DNA of 64,000 nt, from NCBI GenBank assembly GCA_046330315.1, contig JAXLSZ010000004.1, forward strand, positions 186,001-250,000, written 5' to 3'. This DNA is from JAXLSZ01 sp046330315. Lineage in GTDB: Bacteria > Actinomycetota > Thermoleophilia > Solirubrobacterales > 70-9. Position numbers and translations under genes: made by a program. Positions 15,768 to 24,465 of this stretch are shown one piece after another (position 1 is the first letter of the stretch; every line of letters starts with the position of its first letter). The notes beneath the pieces are model-generated. The model worked only from the letters and a program-made list of their open reading frames with translations. It was not told the origin of the DNA and did not search any database.

Positions 15768-18350
15768 GTGCCGGACTCCCTGCGCGAGACCCTCGAGGCG
15801 ACGACCCGCTACGACCCCACCGGGGTGGAGGGGCGGATCTTCTCGGAGTGGATGGAGGGCGGCTACTTCCACCCGCCGGCGACCGGCACCCCGGCCGAGA
15901 ACTTCTCGGTGGCGATCCCTCCCCCCAACGTGACCGGCGCCCTTCACATGGGCCACGCCCTGAACGGCTCGATGCAGGATGCGCTGGTGCGGATGCAGCG
16001 CATGCGGGGGCGAAACGCGCTGTGGATCCTCGGCACCGACCACGCCGGCATCGCCACCCAGGCCGTGGTCGAGAAGAGCCTGCGCGAGGAGGGGCTGGAC
16101 CGCCACGAGCTCGGGCGGGAGGCCTTCACGGAGCGTGTCTGGGACTGGAAGGAGCACCACGGCTCGACGATCGTCGAGCAGTACAAGCGGCTGGGAGCGT
16201 CCTGCGACTACGAGCGGGAGCGGTTCACCCTCGACGAGGGCTACGTGCGGGCGGTCCACCGCGTCTTCGTCTCGCTCCACAGCAAGGGCTACATCTACCG
16301 CGACCACTACCTGGTCAACTGGGACCCGGGATCCCGCTCGGCGATCAGCGACCTCGAGGTCGAGAATCGCGAGGTCACCGACACGCTCTTCTCCATCGAC
16401 TACCCGGTGGAGGGCTCCGACCGGGTGCTCACCGTCGCCACCGTGCGGCCCGAGACGATGCTCGCCGACACCGCCGTCGCGGTGAATCCCGACGACGAGC
16501 GCCATGCCGACCTTCTCGGGGGCCACTGCCGGCTGCCGCTGGTGGGCCGCCGGCTGCCGATCATCGCCGACTCCCACGTGGACCCCGAGTTCGGGACCGG
16601 AGCCCTGAAGATCACCCCGGGCCACGACCCCAACGACTTCGAGATCGGCCGGGCCCACGGGCTCGAGGAGATCAGCGTGATCGGCGAGGACGGGAGGATG
16701 ACCGAGGAGGCGGGGGAGAGGTTCGCCGGCCTCACCGCCGCCGAGGCCCAGCAGGCGGTGGTGGCGGCGCTGCGCGAGGAGGGCCTGCTCCGCGACGAGG
16801 AGCCCTACACGCACTCGGTCCCCTTCTCCCACCGTTCCGGGGAGCGGATCGAGCCGCTGATCTCGCTGCAGTGGTTCTGCCGGATGGACGAGCTCGCAGC
16901 GCCCGCGATCCGGGCGGTCGAGCGCGACGAGGTGAGGATCGCACCCGAGCAGTGGAAGCGGGTCTACCTCGACTGGATGCGGAAGATCCGCCCCTGGTGC
17001 GTGTCACGGCAGCTCTGGTGGGGCCACAGGATCCCGGTCTACTACTGCGAGGGGTGCGGCGAGACGATCGTCGCCGAGTCCGAACCGGAAGCCTGCTCGG
17101 GGTGCGGGAGGGGCGAGCTCCGCCAGGACCCCGACGTGCTCGACACCTGGTTCAGCTCGGCGATCTGGCCCTTCGCGGCGCTCGGCTGGCCCGACCAGAC
17201 CCCGGAGCTGCGGGCCTTCTACCCGACCGACTTCCTCACCACGGCGCGCGAGATCCTCTTCCTCTGGGTGGCCCGGATGATCATGACCGGGGTCGAGTTC
17301 ACCGGGGAGGTCCCGTTCCGCGACGTCTACGTGCACTCGGTGATCCAGGCTCGCGACGGGCGCCGCATGTCGAAGAGCCTGGGTACGGGAATCGACCCGC
17401 TGGAGGAGATAGACGTGCACGGGGCCGACGCTCTGCGCTTCGGCTTGCTCGCGATGTCCTCGACCCAGGACGTCCGCTACTCCGACGCCAAGGTCCAGCA
17501 GGGACGCGACCTCGCCAACAAGCTGTGGAACGCCAGCCGGCTGATCCTGCTGAACGCAGCCGCGGGGCCAGGCGAGGCGCCCTCGCTGGAGCAGGTGGAA
17601 CGCTCGGAGCTGGACCTCGAGGACCGCTGGATCCTCTCGCGGCTGGAGCGGACGGTGGGGTCGGTGAGCGACCGGCTGGGGTCCTACGACTTCGCCGGCG
17701 CGACCGCCGAGGCCTACGCGTTCTTCTGGTCTGAGTTCTGCGACTGGTACCTGGAGATCGTCAAGCCGCGCCTCTACGACGGGGACGAGGCGGCCTGCGC
17801 GGTGCTGCTCGGAGCCCTCGAGCGGATCCTGGCGCTGCTGCACCCGGTGATGCCGTTCGTCACCGAGGAGGTCTGGCGGTACCACCCCTACCGCCGAGGG
17901 CACCTGGCGGTCCACCGCTACCCCGAGCCGGACGCGTCGCTGATCGACGCCGGGGCCGAGGCCGAGGCCGGGGCCGCGATCGCCCAGACCCGACGGCTGC
18001 GGGCCTGGCGGGACCTGGCCGGCGTCCCCGCCGCCACCGTACTCAGCGCGAGGTCCCCGGTGCCGCAGCCCGATTTCGTCGGGCGCCTCGCCCGGGTGGA
18101 CCTCACCGCAGGCGGCGGCGAGGAGATCGCCTCGGTCGGGGTCGTCGCCGTCCTCGCCTCCCCCGGGCTCGACCCGGAAGCAGTGGCCGAGCGGATCGAG
18201 GCCCGGCGCGCGGAGCTCGCCTCGGAGATCTCGCGTGCCGAGGGCAAGCTCGCCAACCGGGGATTCGTCGCCAAGGCGCCTCCCCAGGTTGTCGAGGAGG
18301 AGCGGGAGAAGCTGCGGCGCCACCGGGCGGAGATCGAGGAGCTCGGGTAG
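15768..18350 (+). CDS. valS: Valyl-tRNA synthetase
   Basis: 860 aa class I synthetase. The HIGH-type motif is in PPPNVTGALHMGHAL, the KMSKS-type motif is RRMSKSLGTG, and WFSSAIWPFAALGWP is typical of ValRS. The CP1 editing domain lies between. A short zinc-like knuckle (CEGCGE ... CSGCGRG) follows LWWGHRIPVYY. The C-terminal coiled-coil arm (VVEEEREKLRRHRAEIEEL) is complete. GTG 15768 is preceded by a TAGACT -10 box. The TAG stop is followed in the same frame by folC sequence. Confidence 0.96.
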   Translation: MPDSLRETLEATTRYDPTGVEGRIFSEWMEGGYFHPPATGTPAENFSVAIPPPNVTGALHMGHALNGSMQDALVRMQRMRGRNALWILGTDHAGIATQAVVEKSLREEGLDRHELGREAFTERVWDWKEHHGSTIVEQYKRLGASCDYERERFTLDEGYVRAVHRVFVSLHSKGYIYRDHYLVNWDPGSRSAISDLEVENREVTDTLFSIDYPVEGSDRVLTVATVRPETMLADTAVAVNPDDERHADLLGGHCRLPLVGRRLPIIADSHVDPEFGTGALKITPGHDPNDFEIGRAHGLEEISVIGEDGRMTEEAGERFAGLTAAEAQQAVVAALREEGLLRDEEPYTHSVPFSHRSGERIEPLISLQWFCRMDELAAPAIRAVERDEVRIAPEQWKRVYLDWMRKIRPWCVSRQLWWGHRIPVYYCEGCGETIVAESEPEACSGCGRGELRQDPDVLDTWFSSAIWPFAALGWPDQTPELRAFYPTDFLTTAREILFLWVARMIMTGVEFTGEVPFRDVYVHSVIQARDGRRMSKSLGTGIDPLEEIDVHGADALRFGLLAMSSTQDVRYSDAKVQQGRDLANKLWNASRLILLNAAAGPGEAPSLEQVERSELDLEDRWILSRLERTVGSVSDRLGSYDFAGATAEAYAFFWSEFCDWYLEIVKPRLYDGDEAACAVLLGALERILALLHPVMPFVTEEVWRYHPYRRGHLAVHRYPEPDASLIDAGAEAEAGAAIAQTRRLRAWRDLAGVPAATVLSARSPVPQPDFVGRLARVDLTAGGGEEIASVGVVAVLASPGLDPEAVAERIEARRAELASEISRAEGKLANRGFVAKAPPQVVEEEREKLRRHRAEIEELG

Positions 18351-19640
18351 ATAGGGGGAGAGGGGGAGAGAGCGCCCGGGACCTTCGACCCCGAGCGGTA
18401 CCTGGGCTCGCTGCAGCCGGTGGGCTGGAAGCTCGGCCTCGAGAGGATGAGGCTGCTCAGCTCGGCGCTTGGTTGGCCGCAGCGCCGCTTCGCCTCGGTG
18501 CACGTGGTCGGGACGAACGGGAAGTCCTCCGTGACCCGGATGACGGCGGCCCTGCTCGAGGCCCACGGGCTGGCCGCCGGAGCGTGCCTCTCGCCCCACC
18601 TGCGGCGCTGGTCCGAGCGGGTCCTGATCCGTGGCGAGGAGATCGCTCCGCGCCCCTTCGCGGACTCGGTCTGGCGCACCGCCGCGGCGGCCGAGGCGGT
18701 GGACGGCCGCCTCGAGGAGGGGGAGTCGGTCACGCAGTTCGAGGTCGCCACCGCGGCCGCCTTCCTCGCCCTGGCCGGGGCGGGGGTGGAGGCCGGGGTG
18801 ATCGAGGCCGGCCTGGGCGGCCGCCTCGACGCCACCAACGTGATCCCCTCCAGGGTGACCGTGCTGACCTCGGTGGGGCTCGACCACACCGAGTGGCTGG
18901 GCGGGACCGAGACCGAGATCGCCGCGGAGAAGCTGGCGGTCCTCAGGGACCGCACCGCTCTGGTGATCGGGTCGCTGGGCGAGGAGGCGACCGAGGTTGC
19001 GCTGCAGACCGCCGGCGCCCGCGGGGCCAGGGTGGTGAGGGCCGCCCCGGACCCCGGCGACGACATCCGGCTGGCGGCGGCGGGTCGCTTCCAGAGGCGC
19101 AACTTCGCGCTCGCCATGGCCGCCGCAGGCGCCCTCCTCGGCGACATCGACCGTGGCCTTGCCGCCGAGGTGGCCGCCGTCCTCGAGATCGAGGGAAGGC
19201 TTCAGCGCGTCGCCGATCGGCCGCTGACGCTGATCGACGCGGCTCACAACCCCGACGGCGCGGCGGCGCTGGCCGAGGCGCTCCCCGACCTTGCCGCCGG
19301 ACGGGAGGTCGTGGCCTGCCTGGCGGTGCTCGCCGACAAGGACGCGGAGGCGATGGCCGCCGCGCTGGCGCCGGTGCTGGACCGGGTGGTCTGCGCCGAG
19401 GTGGAGGAGGAGGCGCTGCGGGTGTCCGGGCGTCCGGGCGCCCGCTCCCGGCCGGCCGCCGAGCTCTCGGAGGCATTCGCCTCCCGCGGCGTGAGGTCGG
19501 AGGCCATTCCCGCCGCCCGCGGGGCGCTCGTCCGGGCCCGGTCGCTTGCCTGCGAGAGGGACGCGGTGCTGCTGGTGGCCGGCTCCCATTACCTGCTGGC
19601 GACCGCCCGGGAGCTGATCGGCGACCGACACGGGGGCTGA
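18351..19640 (+). CDS. folC: Bifunctional folylpolyglutamate/dihydrofolate synthase
   Basis: Mur-ligase family ATP-dependent enzyme adding glutamate to folates, possibly also to dihydropteroate. P-loop VVGTNGKSSVTRM, HTEWLG and the C-terminal IDAAHNPDGAAAL are diagnostic. The conserved N-terminus (YLGSLQPVGWKLGLERM) starts upstream of the first canonical start, GTG 18420, and the frame is open back to the valS stop at 18350 with no ATG, GTG or TTG. A purine-rich RBS-like stretch lies at 18354-18370. The true start is uncertain: a non-canonical codon, or GTG 18420 with a slightly short N-terminus. Confidence 0.9.
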   Translation: MGGEGERAPGTFDPERYLGSLQPVGWKLGLERMRLLSSALGWPQRRFASVHVVGTNGKSSVTRMTAALLEAHGLAAGACLSPHLRRWSERVLIRGEEIAPRPFADSVWRTAAAAEAVDGRLEEGESVTQFEVATAAAFLALAGAGVEAGVIEAGLGGRLDATNVIPSRVTVLTSVGLDHTEWLGGTETEIAAEKLAVLRDRTALVIGSLGEEATEVALQTAGARGARVVRAAPDPGDDIRLAAAGRFQRRNFALAMAAAGALLGDIDRGLAAEVAAVLEIEGRLQRVADRPLTLIDAAHNPDGAAALAEALPDLAAGREVVACLAVLADKDAEAMAAALAPVLDRVVCAEVEEEALRVSGRPGARSRPAAELSEAFASRGVRSEAIPAARGALVRARSLACERDAVLLVAGSHYLLATARELIGDRHGG

Positions 19641-19689
19641 GGCCCCCGCCTGCGGCTCGGAGAATCCCGGGCTGTGCGACGATTCGGCA

Positions 19690-19809
19690 ATGGATCGCGA
19701 AGCGCGCTCGGAGTTGCTCTCAATGATGGGCCTGGTCGCCGCGGTGGTGGCGATCGTGATTCTCGTCTTCTTCGGGATCGGCTACCTGTTCGGCAGGCTC
19801 TTCCTGTGA
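19690..19809 (+). CDS. 39-aa single-pass membrane protein
   Basis: An ATG-to-TGA frame of 39 codons. A charged N-terminus (DREARSELLS) is followed by a continuous hydrophobic segment, LVAAVVAIVILVFFGIGYLFG, ending RLFL. The clean start and composition support a real small membrane protein, N-in or N-out unknown. It lies between folC and the zinc-ribbon gene, co-directional. No -10 box at the leaderless distance and no clear RBS were found. No family recognised. Confidence 0.5.
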   Translation: MDREARSELLSMMGLVAAVVAIVILVFFGIGYLFGRLFL

Positions 19810-19883
19810 TCGTCCCGCGGTCCGGTCGCCGCCCCGGCGGCCCGTGGCCGCTGCCCACAGGGTCGGGAGGCCCGGCGTCGAAG

Positions 19884-19889
19884 TAGACT
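19884..19889 (+). promoter_or_regulatory. Probable -10 box TAGACT of the zinc-ribbon gene
   Basis: TAGACT lies 29 nt before ATG 19919; the implied leader of about 23 nt contains AAGGCGG. It argues against the longer frame starting at 19844. Confidence 0.4.
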
Positions 19890-19918
19890 GCTCCGTCGCC
19901 CAAGGCGGACCCCCACCC

Positions 19919-20773
19919 ATGCCACTCGCCATCTTCGGCATCACCAACGACGGGCTGAACCTCGCGGTCAGCCTCTTCGTCCTGATGCTCGTCGTCGTCT
20001 GGCTGGCGCTGATCGTCTACACGTTCCTCGACGCGCGCCGCCGGATCGACGATCCGGTCCTGGTCGCCTGCGCCACCGCCGCCTCCTTCTTCCCCTACAT
20101 CGGGACGATCGTCTACGTCATCCTGAGGCCGCCGGAGTACATCGAGGACGCCAGGGAGCGGGACCTCGAGATGAAGGCGGCCGAGCTGCGCGTCCGCCAG
20201 CTCGCCGAGCTGTCCTGCCCGAATTGCGAGTTCCCGGTCGAGAAGAACTACCTGCGCTGCCCGAACTGCCAGCGCCGCCTCAAGGATCCATGCCCCACCT
20301 GCTCGAAGCCGGTGGACCCGCGCTGGGCGCTCTGCCCGTATTGCGAGGCGTCGCTGCCCGCCGCCGCTCGCGCCAGGCGCCGTCCCGACGGCGAGCAGGA
20401 GAAGCAGGCCGCCGGGCGCGCGGCGGCCCGGAGGTCCCCGGCCCCCAGGCCGCCCGAGCCCGCCGGCAGGCCGCAGGCCGAGCCCGGCGGCAGGCCCGAG
20501 CCCGTCGCGAGGCCGCAGGCGGAGGCCGGCCCGGGACCGGACGCCGAGAAGGCGCCGGCCGCGAAGCCTCGCCGCCGCAGCCGCAAGGCGGCCGCCGCCG
20601 GGCGGTCCGGGGACGGGCCGGCAAAGCCGAAGGCCTCCGGGCGCTCCGGCAGGGCGCCGAAGGCCCGGGACCAGCAGGCCCGGGAGTCCAAGCCCGCCGC
20701 GGGCAAGCCGGCAGCCGTGCAGGACGCCACCGAAGAGGCGGACACGCCGGAACCGCAGAGCGAGGAGAGCTAA
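19919..20773 (+). CDS. Membrane protein with double zinc ribbon
   Basis: 284 aa. Two hydrophobic segments (about 13-35 and 46-68) anchor the protein. A charged helix follows, then two zinc ribbons: Cys 100, 103, 114, 117 and Cys 125, 128, 139, 142 (CPNC ... CPNC, CPTC ... CPYC). The C-terminal half is a low-complexity Pro/Ala/Arg/Lys tail. Function unknown; DZR-type ribbons often mediate protein or nucleic acid contacts. ATG 19919 is preferred over an upstream in-frame ATG at 19844 because of the TAGACT box at 19884. Four bp upstream of ndk. Confidence 0.75.
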   Translation: MPLAIFGITNDGLNLAVSLFVLMLVVVWLALIVYTFLDARRRIDDPVLVACATAASFFPYIGTIVYVILRPPEYIEDARERDLEMKAAELRVRQLAELSCPNCEFPVEKNYLRCPNCQRRLKDPCPTCSKPVDPRWALCPYCEASLPAAARARRRPDGEQEKQAAGRAAARRSPAPRPPEPAGRPQAEPGGRPEPVARPQAEAGPGPDAEKAPAAKPRRRSRKAAAAGRSGDGPAKPKASGRSGRAPKARDQQARESKPAAGKPAAVQDATEEADTPEPQSEES

Positions 20774-20777
20774 ACCG

Positions 20778-21185
20778 ATGTCGCGAACCCTGATCCTCGT
20801 CAAGCCGGACGCCTTCGAGCGGGGGCTGACCGGAGAGGTCCTGGCGCGGTTCGAGCGCAAGGGCCTCCGGATCAAGGCGCTCAAGCAGGTCCACGCCAAC
20901 GAGGCGATCGCGCACGAGCACTACGCCGAGCACACCCAGAAGCCCTTCTTCGGGGAGCTGGTGGAGTTCATCACCCGCGGACCCCTCGTGGCGCTGGTCC
21001 TCGAGGGGCCCGATGCGGTCGCGGCGGCCCGGCAGCTGATCGGGGCCACCAACCCGCTCGAGGCCGCCCCCGGCTCGATCCGCGGCGAATTCGCGCTGGA
21101 GGTGACCTTCAACCTCGTCCACGGGTCGGACTCCGACGCCTCCGCCGAGCGCGAGATCGGGATCTGGTTTCCCGAGCTGGGCTGA
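20778..21185 (+). CDS. ndk: Nucleoside diphosphate kinase
   Basis: 135 aa, family-typical. Begins with the conserved [19 protein letters not shown] and carries the phospho-histidine motif NLVHGSDS. Transfers the gamma phosphate from ATP to NDPs. Likely co-transcribed with the zinc-ribbon gene. A palindromic repeat (family A, copy 3) follows the stop by 12 bp. Confidence 0.96.
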   Translation: MSRTLILVKPDAFERGLTGEVLARFERKGLRIKALKQVHANEAIAHEHYAEHTQKPFFGELVEFITRGPLVALVLEGPDAVAAARQLIGATNPLEAAPGSIRGEFALEVTFNLVHGSDSDASAEREIGIWFPELG

Positions 21186-21197
21186 GCCAATCCACGC

Positions 21198-21243
21198 CGA
21201 ACGTCCCGGAGTACCCCGCATGGCAACAACTCCGGGACGTTCG
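21198..21243. repeat. 46-bp palindromic repeat, family A, copy 3
   Basis: Same 15-bp arms as copies 1 and 2; loop ACCCCGCATGGCAACA. The ATG in the loop is in frame with maf. The repeat is followed by GGTGGGGGTGG, a weak G-rich tract. Confidence 0.9.
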
Positions 21244-21804
21244 CCGGTGGGGGTGGTGCTGGCGTCGCGCTCGCCCCAGCGCCGGGAGATCCTCGAGCGC
21301 CTCGGAATCCAGTTCACCGCGGAGCCGCCCGAGGTCGAGGAGCTGCGCGGGGGGGACCCCGAATCCGAGGTGCCGCGGAACGCTCGGCGCAAGGCGGAGG
21401 CGGTGGCGCGTCCCGGCTTCCTGGCGGTCGGTTGCGACACCGAGGTGGTCCTCGACGGCCGGGCGCTCGGGAAGCCCGCCGACGCCGCCCAGGCACGCCG
21501 CTACCTGGAGGCCCTGTCCGGCCGCCGTCACGAGGTGATTAGCGCGGTGGCCGTGGCCGGCCCCGAGCCCGGGAGGCTACGGGAGGGTGCCTGCGCCTCC
21601 GGGGTCGCCTTCAGGGCCCTGGCTTCGGAGGAGATCGACCGTTACGTCGGCTTCGGCGAGTGGCGGGGCAGGGCGGGGGGGTACGCGGTACAGGGACTCG
21701 GATCGACCCTGGTCGAGGCGGTGCACGGGGACGTCTCGAACGTCATCGGGCTCCCGGTCGGCCTGCTCGCCGAGCTCGCCCCGGAGCTCTTCGGCCGCTC
21801 CTGA
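21220..21804 (+). CDS. maf: Maf-like nucleotide pyrophosphatase
   Basis: Up to 194 aa. Family motifs: VVLASRSPQRREILERLG at the N-terminus, VGCDTEVVLDG, GKPADAAQARRYLEALSGRRHEV and GRAGGYAVQGLG ... VHGDVSNVIGLPVGLL. Members hydrolyse non-canonical or modified NTPs. ATG 21220 lies inside the palindromic repeat and adds MATTPGRSP, which is not conserved; GTG 21247 or 21253, immediately before VLASRS, is the likely ancestral start. In the window this gene precedes the mre operon. Confidence 0.9.
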   Translation: MATTPGRSPVGVVLASRSPQRREILERLGIQFTAEPPEVEELRGGDPESEVPRNARRKAEAVARPGFLAVGCDTEVVLDGRALGKPADAAQARRYLEALSGRRHEVISAVAVAGPEPGRLREGACASGVAFRALASEEIDRYVGFGEWRGRAGGYAVQGLGSTLVEAVHGDVSNVIGLPVGLLAELAPELFGRS

Positions 21805-21992
21805 AGAGGCCTTCCGGCCGCGCCTCGATGGTGTCGTTCGGCACGCTGTTTCCCGCTATCTGCGGGTGCGCGGGTGTTCGCTAGACTCTGCTCGCGGTTC
21901 GCCCGAATCGCACCCGGCGATCCATCAGCGGGCGCAACCGCCCGCCGGAACGGACGGAACCTCCCCTATAGGAACGTTGACCTGACCCGACC
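21805..21992 (+). promoter_or_regulatory. mreB upstream region with TAGACT box
   Basis: 188 bp without a gene. TAGACT at 21882-21887 resembles the -10 boxes elsewhere and would give a leader near 100 nt; CTATAGGAA at 21966-21974 is a second, nearer candidate. No riboswitch-like structure was recognised. Confidence 0.35.
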
Positions 21993-23039
21993 ATGGGCGT
22001 ACTCAGTTACCTGACAGGACTCGGCGGCCGCGATATGGCGGTCGACCTCGGTACGGCGAACACCCTCGTCTACGTCCGTGGCCGCGGGATCGTGCTCTCA
22101 GAGCCCTCGGTGGTGGCGATCGACTCGCGCACCGGTCAGGTCCACGCGGTCGGCCTGGAGGCGAAGCGGATGCTCGGCCGCACCCCCGGCACGATCACTG
22201 CGATCCGGCCGCTGAAGGACGGGGTGATCGCCGACTTCGACGTCACCGAGCAGATGCTCCGCCACTTCATCAAGAAGGTTCACCAGAACCGCTTCGCCCA
22301 CCCGCGGGTCGTGGTCTGCGTGCCCTCCGGGGTGACCGGCGTCGAGAAGCGGGCGGTCGAGGAGGCCTGCCTGTCCGCGGGGGCCCGCAACGCCTACCTG
22401 ATCGAGGAGCCGATGGCGGCTGCGATCGGCGCCGGCCTCCCGGTCGGCGAGCCGACCGGTTCGATGATCGTTGACATCGGGGGTGGCACCTCCGAGGTCG
22501 CGGTGATCTCGCTCGGCGGGATCGTCGTCTCCAAGTCGGTGAGGATCGGCGGCGACGAGATGGACGAAGCGATCATCGCCCACTGCAAGCAGACCTACAA
22601 GCTGATGATCGGCTCCCAGACTGCCGAGGAGGTCAAGCTCGAGGCAGGCTCGGCCTCGCCGCTCCCCGAGGAGGTGAGGGCCGAGATCCGCGGGCGGGAC
22701 CTGGTCTCCGGGCTGCCGAAGACGATCACGCTGACCTCCGAGGAGATCCGCGACGCGCTCGACGAGCCGGTCGGGCAGATCGTCGCCGCGGTCAAGGACA
22801 CTCTCGACCGCACGCCGCCCGAGCTGGCCGGGGACATCATGGACCGGGGGATCACCCTGGCCGGCGGCGGCTCGCTGCTGCAAGGCCTCGAACAGCGGCT
22901 GCGCGACGAGTGCCAGATGCCCTGCCAGCTGGCAGAGTCACCGTTGACATGCGTAGCGGTCGGATCGGGCATCTCGCTCGAGGAGTTCGAAGCGATCCAC
23001 CGCGCCAGCAAGAATTCGGGGTCCAAGCGCTTTGCTTAG
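21993..23039 (+). CDS. mreB: Rod shape-determining protein MreB
   Basis: 348 aa actin-fold ATPase forming filaments that guide the elongation machinery. Phosphate motifs: [32 protein letters not shown] and [17 protein letters not shown]. The length is normal and the start ATG 21993 gives the usual short N-terminal amphipathic/hydrophobic stretch ([13 protein letters not shown]). First gene of mreB-mreC-mreD-mrdA-rodA, a full rod-elongation operon, so the organism is probably rod-shaped. Confidence 0.97.
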   Translation: MGVLSYLTGLGGRDMAVDLGTANTLVYVRGRGIVLSEPSVVAIDSRTGQVHAVGLEAKRMLGRTPGTITAIRPLKDGVIADFDVTEQMLRHFIKKVHQNRFAHPRVVVCVPSGVTGVEKRAVEEACLSAGARNAYLIEEPMAAAIGAGLPVGEPTGSMIVDIGGGTSEVAVISLGGIVVSKSVRIGGDEMDEAIIAHCKQTYKLMIGSQTAEEVKLEAGSASPLPEEVRAEIRGRDLVSGLPKTITLTSEEIRDALDEPVGQIVAAVKDTLDRTPPELAGDIMDRGITLAGGGSLLQGLEQRLRDECQMPCQLAESPLTCVAVGSGISLEEFEAIHRASKNSGSKRFA

Positions 23040-23077
23040 CTCGTATTCATCTCCTTCCTCCAACCTAGGCCGAAGCC

Positions 23078-23917
23078 GTGTATCGCAAGCAAGTACGCCG
23101 CCGTAGGGCGGTCCTCGCCCTGCTGGTGATCAGCTCCTTCGTGCTGCTCACCATCACCTACGGACAGGGCTCGGGTGGGTTCCAGCGCGGGGTGAGCACC
23201 GTCTTCGGGCCGCTGCAGAACATCGCGGACCGGGCGCTGAAGCCGGCCAGGGACCTCGTCAACTGGGTGGACCAGACCTTCGACGCGCGCGGGGAGAACG
23301 ACCGCCTGCACACCGAGGTCCAGCAGCTGCGCCGCCAGGTCGCGGCGAGCCAGGCGGCGGTCGAGGAGAACGCCCAGCTGCGCAAGCTGGTCGCGCTGAA
23401 GGCGGACATCCCGTCCGGCTACCAGACCGTCACCGGCCGCGTGATCGCGCGCTCCCCGACCATCTGGTACGCGAGCGTGACGATCGACGCGGGGAGCTCC
23501 GACGGCGTCCGCACCGACGACCCGGTGATCAACGGCGACGGCCTGGTCGGCTCGGTCGCCTCGGCGACCGCCTCCACCGCGCAGGTGAGGCTGATCACCG
23601 ACCCGGTCAGCGCGGTCACCGGAAAGGTCGTGCCGAGCGGGGTGCAGGGGATCATCCGCCCCGAGATCGGCAACCCCGAGGACCTCACCCTCGGGTTCCT
23701 GGACTCGATGCAGCGGATCGGCAAGGGGCAGACCGTGGTCACCGCCGGCTGGCGCGGCCCCGGCATCTCCTCGCGGTTCCCCCCGAACATCCCGGTCGGC
23801 CGCATCACCGAGGCCTCGATCGCCGAGCGCGAGGCCAGCCAGACCGTGCACATGCGTCCCTTCGCCGACATGCGCCGGCTCGACGTGCTGCAGGTCCTGA
23901 CCGGCGGCAGCCGCTGA
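23078..23917 (+). CDS. mreC: Rod shape-determining protein MreC
   Basis: 279 aa. One N-terminal membrane segment (ALLVISSFVLLTITYG), a coiled coil (ENDRLHTEVQQLRRQVAASQ) and the periplasmic-type beta domain (SVTIDAGSSDGVRTDDPVI ... VTAGWRGPGISSRFPPNIPVGRI). Scaffold linking MreB to PBP2. GTG 23078 lies 6 nt after TAGGCC, a near match to the leaderless -10 boxes. The stop overlaps the mreD start (TGATG). Confidence 0.93.
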   Translation: MYRKQVRRRRAVLALLVISSFVLLTITYGQGSGGFQRGVSTVFGPLQNIADRALKPARDLVNWVDQTFDARGENDRLHTEVQQLRRQVAASQAAVEENAQLRKLVALKADIPSGYQTVTGRVIARSPTIWYASVTIDAGSSDGVRTDDPVINGDGLVGSVASATASTAQVRLITDPVSAVTGKVVPSGVQGIIRPEIGNPEDLTLGFLDSMQRIGKGQTVVTAGWRGPGISSRFPPNIPVGRITEASIAEREASQTVHMRPFADMRRLDVLQVLTGGSR

Positions 23918-24465
23918 TGATCGTCACTCCGAAGATCCTCGTCAGGCTGGTCCTGGTCGTCTTCGCGGGGGTGCTGCTGCAGCTCTCCTTCTTCTCGCAG
24001 GTCGAGCTTCTGCACACCAGCCCCGACATCGTCCCCTCGCTCGTCGTCTCCCTCGGGCTGCTGGGCGGCAGCATGGCCGGCGCAGTGGCCGGCTTCTCGG
24101 TCGGCGTGCTGATCGACTGCCTGCTGATCGCGCCGCTGGGGGCGACCTCGCTTGTGCTGCTCTCGACCGGCTACCTGGCCGGGCTCTATCGCGAGCGCTT
24201 CGACCTCGCCAGCCCGCTGACGCCGCCGCTGCTCTGCATGGGGCTCACCCTGGCCGCCGAGCTCGCCTTCGGGGCGGTCCAGCTGATGCTGGGCGTCGAC
24301 GCCAGGGTCAGCCCGCTGGCCGTGCGCGACGTCCTGGTCAAGAGCATCTACGCCTTCTTCCTTGGCTGGCCGACCTACATAGCGATCCGCCGGGTGCTCC
24401 GCCCGGCGCTGATCACCGATCGCCCGGTCCCCCGCCGGGAGCGCCCCGGCGTGCTGGGGGTCTGA
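23917..24465 (+). CDS. mreD: Rod shape-determining protein MreD
   Basis: 182 aa, almost entirely membrane-embedded with about five hydrophobic segments. The pattern LVVFAGVLLQLSFFSQVELLHTSPDIVPSLVVSLGLLGG and the C-terminal KSIYAFFLGWPTYIAIRRVL fit MreD, though the family is poorly conserved; position between mreC and PBP2 makes it firm. Start and stop overlap both neighbours by one base in the TGATG arrangement. Confidence 0.9.
   Translation: MIVTPKILVRLVLVVFAGVLLQLSFFSQVELLHTSPDIVPSLVVSLGLLGGSMAGAVAGFSVGVLIDCLLIAPLGATSLVLLSTGYLAGLYRERFDLASPLTPPLLCMGLTLAAELAFGAVQLMLGVDARVSPLAVRDVLVKSIYAFFLGWPTYIAIRRVLRPALITDRPVPRRERPGVLGV

Noticed and set aside
17004..19631. An 875-aa open frame on the minus strand
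   Set aside because: Antisense to valS and folC, which carry all expected motifs.
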